The notes under the pieces are model-generated. The model was not told the DNA's origin. It saw nothing but the letters and a program-made list of their open reading frames with translations, and made no database searches. DNA of 64,000 bases from Streptococcus sp. 2342. Lineage in GTDB: Bacteria; Bacillota; Bacilli; Lactobacillales; Streptococcaceae. The translations under genes and the position numbers were made by a program. This document shows positions 15,748-24,890 of the stretch, piece after piece. Position 1 is the first letter of the stretch. Every line of letters starts with the position of its first letter. Where the stretch lies: contig NZ_VMLR01000008.1 of assembly GCF_013276795.1 (NCBI RefSeq), positions 1 to 64,000 on the forward strand, given 5' to 3'.

Positions 15748-17451
15748 ATGACTGAATTAGATAAACGTCACCGCAGTAGCATTTATGACAGTATGGTAAA
15801 ATCACCAAACCGTGCCATGCTTCGTGCGACTGGTATGACAGATAAGGACTTTGAAACACCGATTGTTGGGGTCATTTCGACTTGGGCGGAAAATACGCCA
15901 TGTAACATTCACTTGCATGATTTTGGGAAATTAGCCAAAGAAGGTGTCAAATCGGCAGGTGCTTGGCCTGTGCAGTTTGGGACTATCACTGTAGCGGACG
16001 GGATTGCCATGGGAACGCCTGGTATGCGTTTCTCTTTGACATCTCGTGATATTATTGCGGATTCCATTGAGGCGGCTATGGGTGGTCATAACGTCGATGC
16101 CTTTGTTGCTATCGGTGGCTGTGACAAGAACATGCCTGGTTCTATGATTGCCATTGCCAATATGGATATTCCGGCTATTTTTGCCTATGGTGGAACCATT
16201 GCACCGGGAAATCTTGATGGCAAGGACATTGACTTGGTTTCTGTCTTTGAAGGTATCGGAAAATGGAATCACGGTGATATGACAGCTGAGGACGTGAAAC
16301 GTCTTGAATGTAATGCCTGCCCTGGCCCTGGTGGCTGTGGTGGTATGTATACTGCTAATACCATGGCGACTGCTATCGAAGTTCTAGGTATGAGTTTGCC
16401 AGGCTCTTCATCTCACCCAGCTGAATCAGCTGATAAGAAAGAAGACATTGAAGCAGCAGGACGTGCTGTAGTTAAAATGTTGGAGCTCGGTCTCAAACCA
16501 TCAGACATCTTGACTCGTGAAGCCTTTGAAGATGCCATCACTGTAACCATGGCTCTCGGTGGTTCTACAAACGCCACTCTTCACTTGCTTGCCATTGCTC
16601 ATGCTGCCAATGTTGACTTGTCACTTGAGGACTTCAATACGATCCAAGAACGTGTGCCTCACTTGGCCGACTTGAAACCATCTGGTCAGTATGTCTTCCA
16701 AGACCTCTACGAAGTTGGTGGTGTGCCTGCGGTTATGAGATATCTCTTGGCGAATGGTTTCCTTCATGGTGACCGCATCACATGTACTGGTAAGACAGTT
16801 GCTGAAAACTTGGCTGACTTTGCAGACCTTACACCAGGTCAAAAAGTTATCATGCCACTTGAAAATCCAAAACGTGCGGATGGTCCGCTTATCATCTTGC
16901 ACGGGAATCTTGCCCCTGACGGTGCGGTTGCTAAAGTGTCAGGTGTTAAAGTGCGTCGTCACGTTGGTCCCGCTAAGGTCTTTGACTCAGAAGAAGATGC
17001 AATTCAGGCCGTTCTGACTGATGAAATCGTTGATGGCGATGTAGTCGTTGTTCGTTTTGTTGGACCTAAAGGTGGTCCTGGTATGCCTGAGATGCTATCA
17101 CTTTCATCAATGATTGTCGGTAAAGGTCAGGGAGATAAGGTGGCCCTCTTGACGGATGGCCGTTTCTCTGGTGGTACTTATGGTCTGGTTGTTGGACATA
17201 TCGCTCCTGAAGCTCAGGATGGTGGACCAATTGCCTACCTTCGTACAGGCGATATCGTTACGGTTGACCAAGATACCAAAGAAATTTCCATGGCAGTATC
17301 CGAAGAAGAACTTGAAAAACGCAAGGCAGAAACAACCTTGCCACCACTTTATAGCCGTGGTGTCCTCGGTAAATACGCCCACATCGTATCATCTGCTTCA
17401 CGCGGAGCCGTGACAGACTTCTGGAATATGGACAAGTCAGGTAAAAAGTAA
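15748..17451 (+). CDS. ilvD: Dihydroxy-acid dehydratase
   Basis: A 567-residue enzyme of valine, leucine and isoleucine biosynthesis. It dehydrates 2,3-dihydroxy-3-methylbutanoate and its ethyl homologue. Iron-sulfur ligand regions are visible as [10 protein letters not shown] and [18 protein letters not shown], plus the C-terminal [10 protein letters not shown]. Length is normal. An extended -10 (TGCTATAAT) and a GGGAGGG ribosome site precede the ATG; a terminator follows. It stands alone, away from any ilvBNC cluster in this window. Confidence 0.96.
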   Translation: MTELDKRHRSSIYDSMVKSPNRAMLRATGMTDKDFETPIVGVISTWAENTPCNIHLHDFGKLAKEGVKSAGAWPVQFGTITVADGIAMGTPGMRFSLTSRDIIADSIEAAMGGHNVDAFVAIGGCDKNMPGSMIAIANMDIPAIFAYGGTIAPGNLDGKDIDLVSVFEGIGKWNHGDMTAEDVKRLECNACPGPGGCGGMYTANTMATAIEVLGMSLPGSSSHPAESADKKEDIEAAGRAVVKMLELGLKPSDILTREAFEDAITVTMALGGSTNATLHLLAIAHAANVDLSLEDFNTIQERVPHLADLKPSGQYVFQDLYEVGGVPAVMRYLLANGFLHGDRITCTGKTVAENLADFADLTPGQKVIMPLENPKRADGPLIILHGNLAPDGAVAKVSGVKVRRHVGPAKVFDSEEDAIQAVLTDEIVDGDVVVVRFVGPKGGPGMPEMLSLSSMIVGKGQGDKVALLTDGRFSGGTYGLVVGHIAPEAQDGGPIAYLRTGDIVTVDQDTKEISMAVSEEELEKRKAETTLPPLYSRGVLGKYAHIVSSASRGAVTDFWNMDKSGKK

Positions 17452-17456
17452 ATTTA

Positions 17457-17487
17457 AAAAGCAAGCCAACTTCGGCTTGCTTTTTTT
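17457..17487 (+). terminator. ilvD terminator
   Basis: AAAAAGCAAGCC-aacttc-GGCTTGCTTTTTTT, a perfect stem with U-run. Confidence 0.92.
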
Positions 17488-17511
17488 CATCTTCAAGAGT
17501 AATTTGCCTAC

Positions 17512-17853
17512 TTAACGAGGTGGTAGTCCAAGGGCAATACGGCCGTAGCGACTGATTCGTGTGATTTTCCAAGCAGGCGACCAGGTAACTTCAACCTTGA
17601 CATCTTCGATACCCTCGATTTGTTTGAGACCTGCAACGATTTCGATAGGCAGGCTTTCGGCGCAATCGCAGGCAGTATCGGTGAAGGTCATGACAATCTT
17701 GCAGAGGCCTGTTTCGTCCAGATTGATTTCATAAATCAGCCCTAGATTGTAAACATCCAATTCCACATCTGTATCAAAAACCTTCTCTAGTTTTTCGATA
17801 ATTTGGTTTTTTAAGGCCAAAGCACGGTCATTGATTTTGATATCGTCTCTCAT
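17512..17853 (-). CDS. MIP18/DUF59 (SufT/PaaD-like) protein
   Basis: A 113-residue cytoplasmic protein of the MIP18 family, with the typical order VYNLGLIYEINLDE, VMTFTDTACDCAESLP and VKVEVTWSPAWKITRIS. Members assist iron-sulfur cluster delivery. The conserved T-x-x-x-C loop carries two Cys here. It may assist nearby ilvD, an Fe-S enzyme encoded convergently, but that is only suggested by position. GGAGGGAC is its ribosome site. Confidence 0.8.
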   Translation of the reverse strand: MRDDIKINDRALALKNQIIEKLEKVFDTDVELDVYNLGLIYEINLDETGLCKIVMTFTDTACDCAESLPIEIVAGLKQIEGIEDVKVEVTWSPAWKITRISRYGRIALGLPPR

Positions 17854-17976
17854 TACAGTCCCTCCACGTGATAAATATCCTCTATTTTCTCATAATTCTG
17901 ACAATTTGGCAAGTTTTTGATGAATTTTCTGAAAAATATGATAAAATGAAGAAAATACGGAATCAAGGGGAAGCCT

Positions 17977-18828
17977 ATGGAGCAGATTGGAAAAGTCTTT
18001 AGACAATTACGAGAGTCAAGAAATATCTCGCTGAGACAAGCAACTGGAGGACAATTTTCGCCGTCTATGTTGTCCCGCTTTGAAACAGGTCAGAGTGAGC
18101 TTTCGGTGGAAAAGTTTCTATTTGCCCTAGAAAATATATCGGCCAGTGTGGAGGAAATCCTCTTTCTGGCGAGAGGTTTTCAGTATGATACAGATTCTGA
18201 GTTGAGAAAAGAAATCATAGATGTCTTGGATCCAAAGAATATAGCTCCGCTTGAGGACTTGTATCGCAGGGAGTATCAAGAGCATGCCCATTCTCAAAAC
18301 AAACAGAAACATATTCTAAATGCCATTCTTATAAAGTCTTATATGAAGAGCATGGACGAAAGGGTAGAGTTAACGGCAGAGGAGGGGAAAGTCCTTCATG
18401 ACTATCTGTTTTCTACCGAGATCTGGGGAATCTATGAACTCAATTTATTTTCAGTCAGTTCAGCCTTTCTATCTGTTTCTCTTTTTACTAGATATGTACG
18501 AGAAATGGTACGTAAATCTGATTTTCTAATGGAAATGTCTGGCAATCGAAACCTTTTTCACACTATACTATTGAATGGCTTTTTAGCCAGCATTGAGTGT
18601 GAAGAATTTACTAATGCCTCTTATTTTAAACGTGTTATCGAAGAGCATTTTTACAATGAAAATGAAACCTATTTCCGAATTGTCTATTTGTGGGCAGAGG
18701 GTCTCCTTGATAGCAAGCAAGGCAGAGTCAAGGAAGGTCAGAAAAAGATGGAAGATGCTGTCCGTATTTTTGAGATGCTTGGCTGTAATAAATCTGCTGA
18801 ATACTATAGAAAAACGACCGATTGTTGA
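17977..18828 (+). CDS. Rgg/GadR/MutR-family transcriptional regulator
   Basis: A 283-residue protein: N-terminal HTH_3 (residues 5-62, SPSMLSRFETGQSELS as recognition region) and an all-helical C-terminal Rgg domain. Rgg proteins bind short exported peptides and DNA. No short hydrophobic peptide gene is visible in the 120 bp upstream or 200 bp downstream, so this may be a stand-alone member. By position (two genes before hisS) it could be the one studied as Rgg1952 in D39; that is from memory. It probably controls the MFS exporter downstream. Confidence 0.8.
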   Translation: MEQIGKVFRQLRESRNISLRQATGGQFSPSMLSRFETGQSELSVEKFLFALENISASVEEILFLARGFQYDTDSELRKEIIDVLDPKNIAPLEDLYRREYQEHAHSQNKQKHILNAILIKSYMKSMDERVELTAEEGKVLHDYLFSTEIWGIYELNLFSVSSAFLSVSLFTRYVREMVRKSDFLMEMSGNRNLFHTILLNGFLASIECEEFTNASYFKRVIEEHFYNENETYFRIVYLWAEGLLDSKQGRVKEGQKKMEDAVRIFEMLGCNKSAEYYRKTTDC

Positions 18829-18857
18829 ATATCTGCAAACTAAGAAAATAATTTGAA

Positions 18858-18917
18858 ATTTTAAGCGATAGAACTGATGGGCTCTCTCGTGTCACTGGAG
18901 CAATTCTATCGTTTCTT
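18858..18917 (+). terminator. Terminator after Rgg gene
   Basis: AAGCGATAGAA pairs with TTCTATCGTTT across a loop of about 35 nt that can form a small inner stem, followed by TCTTTTT. Confidence 0.65.
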
Positions 18918-19028
18918 TTTGCTCATTTTATTTGTTGCATATATTCAAAAGTTTTTCCTCTAGAATTTCTAAGTGCTATACTATAGTCATACTTCATATA
19001 GGGATTAGAACAAGAAGGGAGATTACCT

Positions 19029-20276
19029 ATGAAATTATTGTTTAGAAATCAAGCTTATCGACTCTTGACTTTGTCACGCTTCTTCAATGCTTTTGGTGCT
19101 TCAATTTTCAATCTGGTCTTTATCGTCTATGCATCGACCTTGCCACAAGCATCTTTTGCGGTTGCTATGGCCAATATTGTCATGATTCTTCCGACTCTCT
19201 TTACAGTTTTTGTAGGGATTCGGGCAGATTACACGAGGGACAAGGTCAAATGGATGACTTACAGCGGTTTGTTTCAGGCGGTTTTATTTTTTCTGGCAGC
19301 CCTAGTTGTCCAGCAAGCTAGTCTCTTTGCCTTTTCTAGCCTGTGTTTGATTAATGTCATTAGTGATGTCATCAGTGATTTTGCAGGTGGCTTGCGCATG
19401 CCTCTTGTTAAGGAAAAAGTAGCTGAAGAGGATTTGATGGAAGCTTATTCTTTTAACCAGTTCATCACCTATATTTCAGCCATTGGTGGTCAAGCTTTCG
19501 GAGTCTGGCTCTTAGGGCTATCGATCAATAATTTTTCTCTCGTTGCGGGAATCAATGCCTGTTTTTTCCTCGTATCAGCCGTGATTCTCTTTTTAGGAAA
19601 AAGCAAATTGAGCCTGTCACTTTCAGCTGCTGATGGTAAATCACTAAAAAATGAGAAGCTATCTATCAAAGAGCAGTTCCTAACGATTTATCGAAATTTA
19701 CGTCTTGTTTTTCTTAAAGGTGGACAGAAAAACTTTGGCTTTATGCTCTTTGCTGTCTTGCTTATCAATGCTTTGGGTGGCGCTTTAGGAAGCATCTATA
19801 ACATCTTCTTTTTGAGCCATTCTCTTTTGGACTTTTCTTACACAGAGGCATTATTTATCAGTCAATTCTGTGCTTTGTTAGCAATCATCATCAGTAGCCT
19901 TACGGGCAATGATTATTTTGGGAAGCAGTCCTTGCCTAGATTGATGATGTGGGTGACCGTAGGACTCAGTCTAGTTGGTCTAGCTAATTTATTCAATCAA
20001 GTCGTACTTGGTTTACTATTTATCTGTTCAACTCTGTATGTGTCTGCTAAAGTTCAACCAAAGATTAGTGCCTTGCTCCTGAAAAATCTAGCTCCAGAGG
20101 TTCTAGCTCGTACCAGTAATTTTTTAGGTTTATTGTTTACCTTATCCATACCTGTGGGAACAGCTTGTTTTTCACTTGTAGCTGTATGGAATATACAGTT
20201 GACTTGGATGCTATTTGTTGGTCTCTCCTTGATAGCTATTCTTTTGACAGTTATTAATCTCAAAAATGATATCTAA
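19029..20276 (+). CDS. MFS transporter
   Basis: A 415-residue, roughly 12-helix protein of the major facilitator superfamily. It has FFNAFGASIFNLVFIVY in helix 1, the cytoplasmic loop-2 motif region GIRADYTRDKVKW, and a central charged loop around residues 195-235. It resembles streptococcal multidrug/macrolide-type exporters, but the substrate is unknown. TATACT and AAGGGAG signals precede it. It follows the Rgg regulator and ends against a BOX element. Confidence 0.8.
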   Translation: MKLLFRNQAYRLLTLSRFFNAFGASIFNLVFIVYASTLPQASFAVAMANIVMILPTLFTVFVGIRADYTRDKVKWMTYSGLFQAVLFFLAALVVQQASLFAFSSLCLINVISDVISDFAGGLRMPLVKEKVAEEDLMEAYSFNQFITYISAIGGQAFGVWLLGLSINNFSLVAGINACFFLVSAVILFLGKSKLSLSLSAADGKSLKNEKLSIKEQFLTIYRNLRLVFLKGGQKNFGFMLFAVLLINALGGALGSIYNIFFLSHSLLDFSYTEALFISQFCALLAIIISSLTGNDYFGKQSLPRLMMWVTVGLSLVGLANLFNQVVLGLLFICSTLYVSAKVQPKISALLLKNLAPEVLARTSNFLGLLFTLSIPVGTACFSLVAVWNIQLTWMLFVGLSLIAILLTVINLKNDI

Positions 20277-20427
20277 TACTCTTCGAAAATCTCTTCAAAC
20301 CACGTCAGCGTTGCCTTGCCGTAGATATGTTACTGACTTCGTCAGTTCTATCCACAACCTCAAAACACTGTTTTGAGCAACCTGCGGCTAGTTTCCTAGT
20401 TTGCTCTTTGATTTTCATTGAGTATAA
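20275..20427. repeat. BOX element, full boxA-B-C
   Basis: The boxA edge ATACTCTTCGAAAATCTC with GTTGCCTTGCCGTAG, boxB TGACTTCGTCA and CAAAACACTGTTTTGAG, and the boxC edge TTTGATTTTCATTGAGTAT are all present. It abuts the MFS stop codon and lies upstream of the hisS promoter. Confidence 0.92.
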
Positions 20428-20504
20428 ATCCTAATTTTATTCATACTGTTTTAATCCCCCTATTTATGGTAAAATAAGACTATTAAGTTTAAAGAGGATT
20501 CCCT

Positions 20505-21794
20505 ATGAAATTACAAAAACCAAAAGGAACGCAGGATATTTTACCTGCTGAATCTGCCAAGTGGCAGTACGTTGAGGGCTTTGCCCGTGAAATTTTCAAG
20601 CGCTATAACTATGCAGAAGTGCGCACGCCTATTTTTGAGCACTACGAGGTTATCAGTCGCTCTGTCGGAGATACAACGGATATCGTGACCAAGGAAATGT
20701 ATGACTTCTATGACAAGGGTGACCGCCATATTACCCTCCGTCCAGAAGGAACAGCGCCCGTTGTCCGTTCTTATGTGGAAAATAAACTCTTTGCTCCAGA
20801 AGTGCAAAAGCCAAGCAAGTTCTATTACATGGGACCTATGTTCCGCTATGAGCGTCCACAGGCAGGGCGTTTGCGCCAGTTCCACCAGATTGGTGTTGAG
20901 TGCTTTGGCTCTAGCAATCCAGCTACCGATGTGGAGACCATCGCTATGGCAGCCCACTTCTTGAAAGAAATCGGTATCCAAGGTGTCAAATTGCACCTCA
21001 ACACTCTTGGAAATCCTGAGAGCCGTGCAGCCTATCGTCAGGCCTTGATTGACTATTTGACACCGCTCAAGGAGACTTTGTCTAAGGATAGCCAGCGTCG
21101 CTTGGAGGAAAATCCTCTCCGTGTCTTGGACTCTAAGGAAAAAGAAGACAAGGTAGCAGTAGAAAATGCGCCGTCTATCTTGGATTTCCTTGATGAAGAA
21201 AGCCAAGCTCATTTTGATGCTGTGCGTCAGATGTTGGAAAATCTTGGAGTAGACTATATCATCGATACCAATATGGTGCGTGGTCTGGACTACTACAACC
21301 ACACCATTTTCGAGTTTATCACAGAGATTGAGGGCAATGACCTGACAGTCTGTGCGGGTGGTCGCTACGATGGTTTGGTTGCCTACTTTGGTGGCCCTGA
21401 GACTGCTGGCTTTGGTTTTGGACTTGGTGTAGAGCGGCTGCTTCTCATTCTTGAAAAGCAAGGTGTTGCCCTCCCTATCGAAAACGCCCTAGATGTCTAT
21501 ATCGCAGTCTTGGGTCAAGGAGCAAATGTCAAGGCCTTGGAATTGGTACAGGCTCTTCGCCAACAAGGTTTCAAAGCAGAGCGTGATTACCTCAACCGTA
21601 AGCTCAAAGCTCAGTTCAAGTCAGCTGATGTCTTTGCTGCTAAGACCCTTATCACCCTAGGAGAGAGCGAAGTCGAAAGCGGACAAGTAACGGTCAAGAA
21701 CAACCAAACCCGAGAAGAAGTGCAAGTGTCACTTGAGACAATCAGCCAAAACTTCTCAGAAATCTTTGAAAAACTAGGATTTTATACTCAATGA
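20505..21794 (+). CDS. hisS: Histidyl-tRNA synthetase
   Basis: A 429-residue class II synthetase charging tRNA-His. Motif 2 region [20 protein letters not shown] (about residues 107-126), the His-specific [11 protein letters not shown] and AGGRYDGL loops, and motif 3 [12 protein letters not shown] are present, with a C-terminal anticodon domain. The promoter has GGTAAAAT as -10 and AAAGAGG as ribosome site; no T-box leader is visible. The last codons (Tyr-Thr-Gln-stop) come from the edge of a BOX element. Confidence 0.97.
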   Translation: MKLQKPKGTQDILPAESAKWQYVEGFAREIFKRYNYAEVRTPIFEHYEVISRSVGDTTDIVTKEMYDFYDKGDRHITLRPEGTAPVVRSYVENKLFAPEVQKPSKFYYMGPMFRYERPQAGRLRQFHQIGVECFGSSNPATDVETIAMAAHFLKEIGIQGVKLHLNTLGNPESRAAYRQALIDYLTPLKETLSKDSQRRLEENPLRVLDSKEKEDKVAVENAPSILDFLDEESQAHFDAVRQMLENLGVDYIIDTNMVRGLDYYNHTIFEFITEIEGNDLTVCAGGRYDGLVAYFGGPETAGFGFGLGVERLLLILEKQGVALPIENALDVYIAVLGQGANVKALELVQALRQQGFKAERDYLNRKLKAQFKSADVFAAKTLITLGESEVESGQVTVKNNQTREEVQVSLETISQNFSEIFEKLGFYTQ

Positions 21795-21890
21795 AAATCA
21801 AAGAGCAAACTAGGAAGCTAGCCGCAGGCTGTACTTGAGTACGGCAAGGTGAAGCTGACGTGGTTTGAATTTGATTTTCGAAGAGTATTA
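21782..21890. repeat. BOX element overlapping hisS 3' end
   Basis: It runs from TATACTCAATGAAAATC, which supplies the hisS stop codon TGA, to TTTCGAAGAGTATT. boxC and boxA are present, with GTACTTGAGTACGGCAAGG between them and no boxB. Confidence 0.9.
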
Positions 21891-21975
21891 ATGATAGATA
21901 AACTGGTCAGGAACTTACTCCTGACCTTTTTCTTTTGCAAAATGACAAAAATCATAAACTTTTTGACAAATATGC

Positions 21976-22004
21976 TTGTCAAAAAGAAAAAGATGTGTTA
22001 CAAT
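21976..22004 (+). promoter_or_regulatory. Promoter of membrane/ABC operon
   Basis: TTGTCA (21976-21981), 17-bp spacer, TACAAT (21999-22004), 36 bp before the first ATG of the 22.0-26.5 kb operon. Confidence 0.75.
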
Positions 22005-22040
22005 ATAATCAAGTTAAGAGAAACGGAGAAAGGAACAATT

Positions 22041-22355
22041 ATGTGGGCATTAGGATTTGTACCTCTTGTGTTTATGTTTTATCTCTATCATACCCAAAGG
22101 GTCAAGAAACTAGAGAATAAAATCAAAAGAATTGAGCAAAAACAGAAAGGAAATAAAGAAATGTCAAGATTATTAAAAGAATTGATTGGGAAAAAACCAA
22201 CAATCTTTGGACAAGTTTTTGGGACAGACAATTGGGAAGTTGTAGATGTTGATGAGGAGTGGGTCAAGCTACGCCGTGTAAATAAAAAAGGAAAAGAAAA
22301 ATTCAAACTACAACGCATTGAGGATATCCAAACCGTTGAATTTGACGGAGAGTAG
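22041..22355 (+). CDS. Membrane-anchored small protein of unknown function
   Basis: A 104-residue protein starting at ATG 22041 (GAGAAAGGAAC upstream). A longer frame from 21849 runs through BOX and promoter DNA and is rejected. One N-terminal membrane helix (MWALGFVPLVFMFYLYH) is followed by a basic coiled-coil-like stretch and a C-terminal small domain (VVDVDEEWVKLRR...EDIQTVEF) resembling an SH3-like beta fold. It is the first gene of a run of ten and may tether or modulate the operon's regulator. No family is recognised with certainty. Confidence 0.7.
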   Translation: MWALGFVPLVFMFYLYHTQRVKKLENKIKRIEQKQKGNKEMSRLLKELIGKKPTIFGQVFGTDNWEVVDVDEEWVKLRRVNKKGKEKFKLQRIEDIQTVEFDGE

Positions 22356-22364
22356 GTGTGTGAC

Positions 22365-22571
22365 ATGCAACTAAAAAATCGTCTAAAAGAGCTGCGGGCT
22401 CGCGATGGCCTCAATCAAACCGAACTGGCCAAGCTAGCAGAGGTTTCCAGACAGACCATTAGCCTATTAGAACGGGACGAATACACCCCTTCCGTTGTGA
22501 TTGCCTTGAAAATATCTCAGATTTTCAACGAAACAGTCGAATCGGTATTTCGCTTGGAGGAGGACGAGTGA
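22365..22571 (+). CDS. XRE-family transcriptional regulator, Cro-like
   Basis: A 68-residue protein that is almost entirely one HTH domain: LKELRARDGLNQTELAKLAE, then VSRQTISLLERDEYTPS and a C-terminal helix. ATG 22365 is preferred over GTG 22356. It belongs to the small YozG/Cro-like class usually co-transcribed with small membrane proteins. It probably regulates its own operon; the next gene overlaps its stop codon. Confidence 0.85.
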   Translation: MQLKNRLKELRARDGLNQTELAKLAEVSRQTISLLERDEYTPSVVIALKISQIFNETVESVFRLEEDE

Positions 22572-22753
22572 TGAACAAGTATAAAGTGTTTTATTATATG
22601 AGTGTTCTTGTCCTCATTGTGAATGCTTTCGCTATGGTTGGAACATTACTGGGGTGGTTCTATTTTGTTGAAAGTAAGTATTTGTTTTGGATTAATTTAG
22701 TCCTCTTATCCATTTTCAATCGGTTAGAGAAAAAGGAGAAAAATGATGAATAA
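22571..22753 (+). CDS. Small two-helix membrane protein, paralogue A
   Basis: A 60-residue protein starting at the ATG that overlaps the regulator's TGA (GTGATG). It has two hydrophobic helices (YYMSVLVLIVNAFAMVGTLL and YLFWINLVLLSIF) and a Lys/Glu tail. It is clearly homologous to the next gene: both begin MNKYKV-YY and share GT-LGWF and an EKK tail. Function unknown. Confidence 0.7.
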   Translation: MNKYKVFYYMSVLVLIVNAFAMVGTLLGWFYFVESKYLFWINLVLLSIFNRLEKKEKNDE

Positions 22754-22943
22754 GTATAAAGTGATCTATTATGTAGTAGCCATAGCTCTATTAGTCAGCA
22801 TGTGTCTACTAATTGGAACAAATCTAGGATGGTTTGATCTCTATTACAGCGACCAATTTATTTGGGCCTACTTTGCTCTTATCCCAGTCGTTGACTGGAT
22901 TGAAAAGAAAGCAAACAATTTAGCAAGTGAAAAAGGAGAATGA
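22746..22943 (+). CDS. Small two-helix membrane protein, paralogue B
   Basis: A 65-residue protein. ATG 22746 is preferred because AGGAG lies seven bases upstream and it aligns with paralogue A; ATG 22743 is possible. Two membrane helices flank the shared GTNLGWF motif. It is a tandem duplicate of the preceding gene that has diverged to about 40% identity. Function unknown. Confidence 0.7.
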   Translation: MNKYKVIYYVVAIALLVSMCLLIGTNLGWFDLYYSDQFIWAYFALIPVVDWIEKKANNLASEKGE

Positions 22944-22945
22944 AT

Positions 22946-23296
22946 ATGAAAGAGTTTTTAGCAGGTTTTCAAGTAGATACTGAGAACAAAGAACTTGCAG
23001 GTGTCTGTGCAGGTTTAGGAAATTATTTTAATATCAAGACTAACGTCATCCGTTTAGTAGCAATTTTGCTGTTTCTTTCGTCAACAGAGTTTGGGATTTT
23101 AACAGTCATCCTATATGCTTATCTAGCAGGCTGGCTTGGGAGAGATCTTTTAGGAGAAGGGGCGAAAAAAGCAAGAAACCAAGCTATTCTCTTGTTTGTT
23201 GTTTGTTTGATTTTAGTATCACTTGGAACAGAGGGTTTGACAGCAATTTATGCATCAGGTAAAGCCTTTGGTCAGTGGTTAGTTGGATTGGTTTAA
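22946..23296 (+). CDS. PspC-domain membrane protein
   Basis: A 116-residue protein. The PspC domain spans residues 1-65: the motif ELAGVCAGLGNYFNI is followed by a hydrophobic helix (VIRLVAILLFLSS) and FGILTVILYAYLAGWL. A second pair of hydrophobic stretches follows. PspC domains occur in phage-shock proteins and envelope-stress sensors. ATG 22946 has the better AAGGAG spacing than ATG 22940, which overlaps the previous stop. Confidence 0.78.
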   Translation: MKEFLAGFQVDTENKELAGVCAGLGNYFNIKTNVIRLVAILLFLSSTEFGILTVILYAYLAGWLGRDLLGEGAKKARNQAILLFVVCLILVSLGTEGLTAIYASGKAFGQWLVGLV

Positions 23297-23314
23297 TTTA
23301 GAAGGAGAATGAAT

Positions 23315-24055
23315 ATGAAAAAGAATAAGAAAGGTGTCTTGTTGTTTTTAATGTGTGTTGTCTTGGGAGCTTTCTTGGGCATGTTTGTAGGGATGTTTAA
23401 GGCTGTTGCCGAATCCCACGGAATCATGTTAGATGTGAAAGTCTTGATACCATGGATATCAGCTATTTGTTTAGTGTTAGGTTTCATTAGCATTCTTTTG
23501 ACATTCAATTTCTTAAAGAAAAGCAGAAAATTTCATTCCTTGTATCAAGAGGAAATGGATGATGATCTGAATGAAAGCTATTATGTGCAAATGTATCGGA
23601 ATCTCGAGTTTGGAACCATTGCTTTTAATATTGCAAGTGTAGCAATCTTATTGGCTCTTTTCATCTCAGGTAGTGAAGTGATTGTACCAAATAGAAGCAA
23701 TCTAACCTTATCTCTTTCTTTTTTGGGATTAGTGCTGATTCTCAGTGTTCAAAAATATCTTTTTAAGACCATTGCGATTGTTCGTCAGTTTGATTTGGCA
23801 TTTTTCTCAACACCAAAGGATGTCTTAGAGTATGTCAATTCTTATGATGAAGGGGAGCGACAAGCTAATTTAGAACAGAGTTTTCGGATTTTATTCCAAT
23901 TAAATAACTATGTCTTACCAGCCTTATATATTTTTCTTTTTATCATTTCTTTCTTGACAGGAGAGATTCAGCTACTAGCCTTCTTGCTTGTCGGAGCAAT
24001 CCATATTTATATCAATGTGATGCAAATACCTATGGTAAAACGCTATTTCAAATAA
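23315..24055 (+). CDS. DUF3169-like membrane protein
   Basis: A 246-residue protein with about six membrane helices, in pairs at residues 7-29, 46-66, 98-118, 125-145 and 197-240, and an acidic loop EEMDDDLNESYY between helices 2 and 3. The layout matches DUF3169, found beside ABC transporters with XRE regulators in streptococci. Start chosen as for the preceding gene (AAGGAG-aatgaat-ATG, an identical ribosome site). Function unknown. Confidence 0.65.
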   Translation: MKKNKKGVLLFLMCVVLGAFLGMFVGMFKAVAESHGIMLDVKVLIPWISAICLVLGFISILLTFNFLKKSRKFHSLYQEEMDDDLNESYYVQMYRNLEFGTIAFNIASVAILLALFISGSEVIVPNRSNLTLSLSFLGLVLILSVQKYLFKTIAIVRQFDLAFFSTPKDVLEYVNSYDEGERQANLEQSFRILFQLNNYVLPALYIFLFIISFLTGEIQLLAFLLVGAIHIYINVMQIPMVKRYFK

Positions 24056-24065
24056 AGGAGTTTCT

Positions 24066-24890
24066 ATGATTCGTGTTGAAAATGTAAGCAAAAGTTTTGG
24101 GAGCAAAAAAGCTCTTCATCAGATTTCTTTTGAGATTAAGGAAGGTGAAATCTTTGGCTTTCTTGGTCCTTCTGGCTCAGGTAAAACAACCATGATCAAT
24201 GTCTTAACAGGACAGTTGGCTGCAGATCAAGGTAAAACAGTTTTGTTAGGCAAGAATTCTCAAGATTTAACCTCAAATGATTTGGAACAAATTGGTATTG
24301 TTAGTGATGGCAGTGGTTTTTATGAAAAGATGAGTCTTTACAAAAATCTGCTCATTTACGCTAAGTTATATGGTCTCAAGTCAGATAGAGTAAATCAGGT
24401 ACTCCAACAGGTTGGATTGGCAGATGCTAAAGATATTATCGCAGAAAAGTTATCTACAGGAATGAAACAACGAATGTTCTTGGCTCGTGCCCTTCTTAAT
24501 GCTCCTAAAATTCTCTTTCTAGATGAGCCAACTAGTGGTTTAGACCCTACAACATCTAAGATGATTCATACCCTACTTCAAGAATTAAAGCAGGCGGGGA
24601 CAACTATCTTTCTGACTACGCATGATATGCATGAAGCAACTCTGCTTTGTGATCGCTTATCTCTTTTGAATAAGGGGAACCTAATAGAGTATGGAAGTCC
24701 GCAAGATATTATCCAGAAGTACCATGTGGATAAGAAAGTACGTGTGGTTTATAACGATGGACGAGAACAGATAGTTCCATTTGAAGAATTGCCACATTTA
24801 GACACGACAGATTTGATGGTGGTTCACTCTTGTGAGCCGACTTTAGAAGAGATCTTTATCAGATTAACAGGAGAAAAGTTAGATGTTTAG
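24066..24890 (+). CDS. ABC transporter ATP-binding protein
   Basis: A 274-residue ATPase: Walker A GPSGSGKTT (residues about 34-42), signature LSTGMKQRM (variant of LSGGQ), Walker B ILFLDEPTSGLD and switch HD in TTHDMHEA. A C-terminal extension of about 60 residues after the ATPase core is common in CcmA/drug-export type subunits. The permease gene overlaps its 3' end by 8 bp. Probably an exporter; substrate unknown, peptide or drug likely. Confidence 0.88.
   Translation: MIRVENVSKSFGSKKALHQISFEIKEGEIFGFLGPSGSGKTTMINVLTGQLAADQGKTVLLGKNSQDLTSNDLEQIGIVSDGSGFYEKMSLYKNLLIYAKLYGLKSDRVNQVLQQVGLADAKDIIAEKLSTGMKQRMFLARALLNAPKILFLDEPTSGLDPTTSKMIHTLLQELKQAGTTIFLTTHDMHEATLLCDRLSLLNKGNLIEYGSPQDIIQKYHVDKKVRVVYNDGREQIVPFEELPHLDTTDLMVVHSCEPTLEEIFIRLTGEKLDV

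Noticed and set aside
17854..19028. Short hydrophobic peptide (SHP) gene paired with the Rgg at 17977
   Set aside because: I looked on both strands around the gene and found no short frame with ribosome site and hydrophobic SHP character.
20430..20504. T-box leader upstream of hisS (also looked for before aspS, tyrS, argS)
   Set aside because: The upstream regions are short or A/T-rich and lack the T-box core and a specifier hairpin.
20541..21461. 306-codon open frame on the minus strand inside hisS
   Set aside because: It lies fully opposite a complete, motif-rich hisS; its translation has no family features and no ribosome site.
21849..22040. N-terminal 64-codon extension of the 104-aa membrane protein
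   Set aside because: It translates BOX and promoter DNA; a good ribosome site and ATG occur at 22041.
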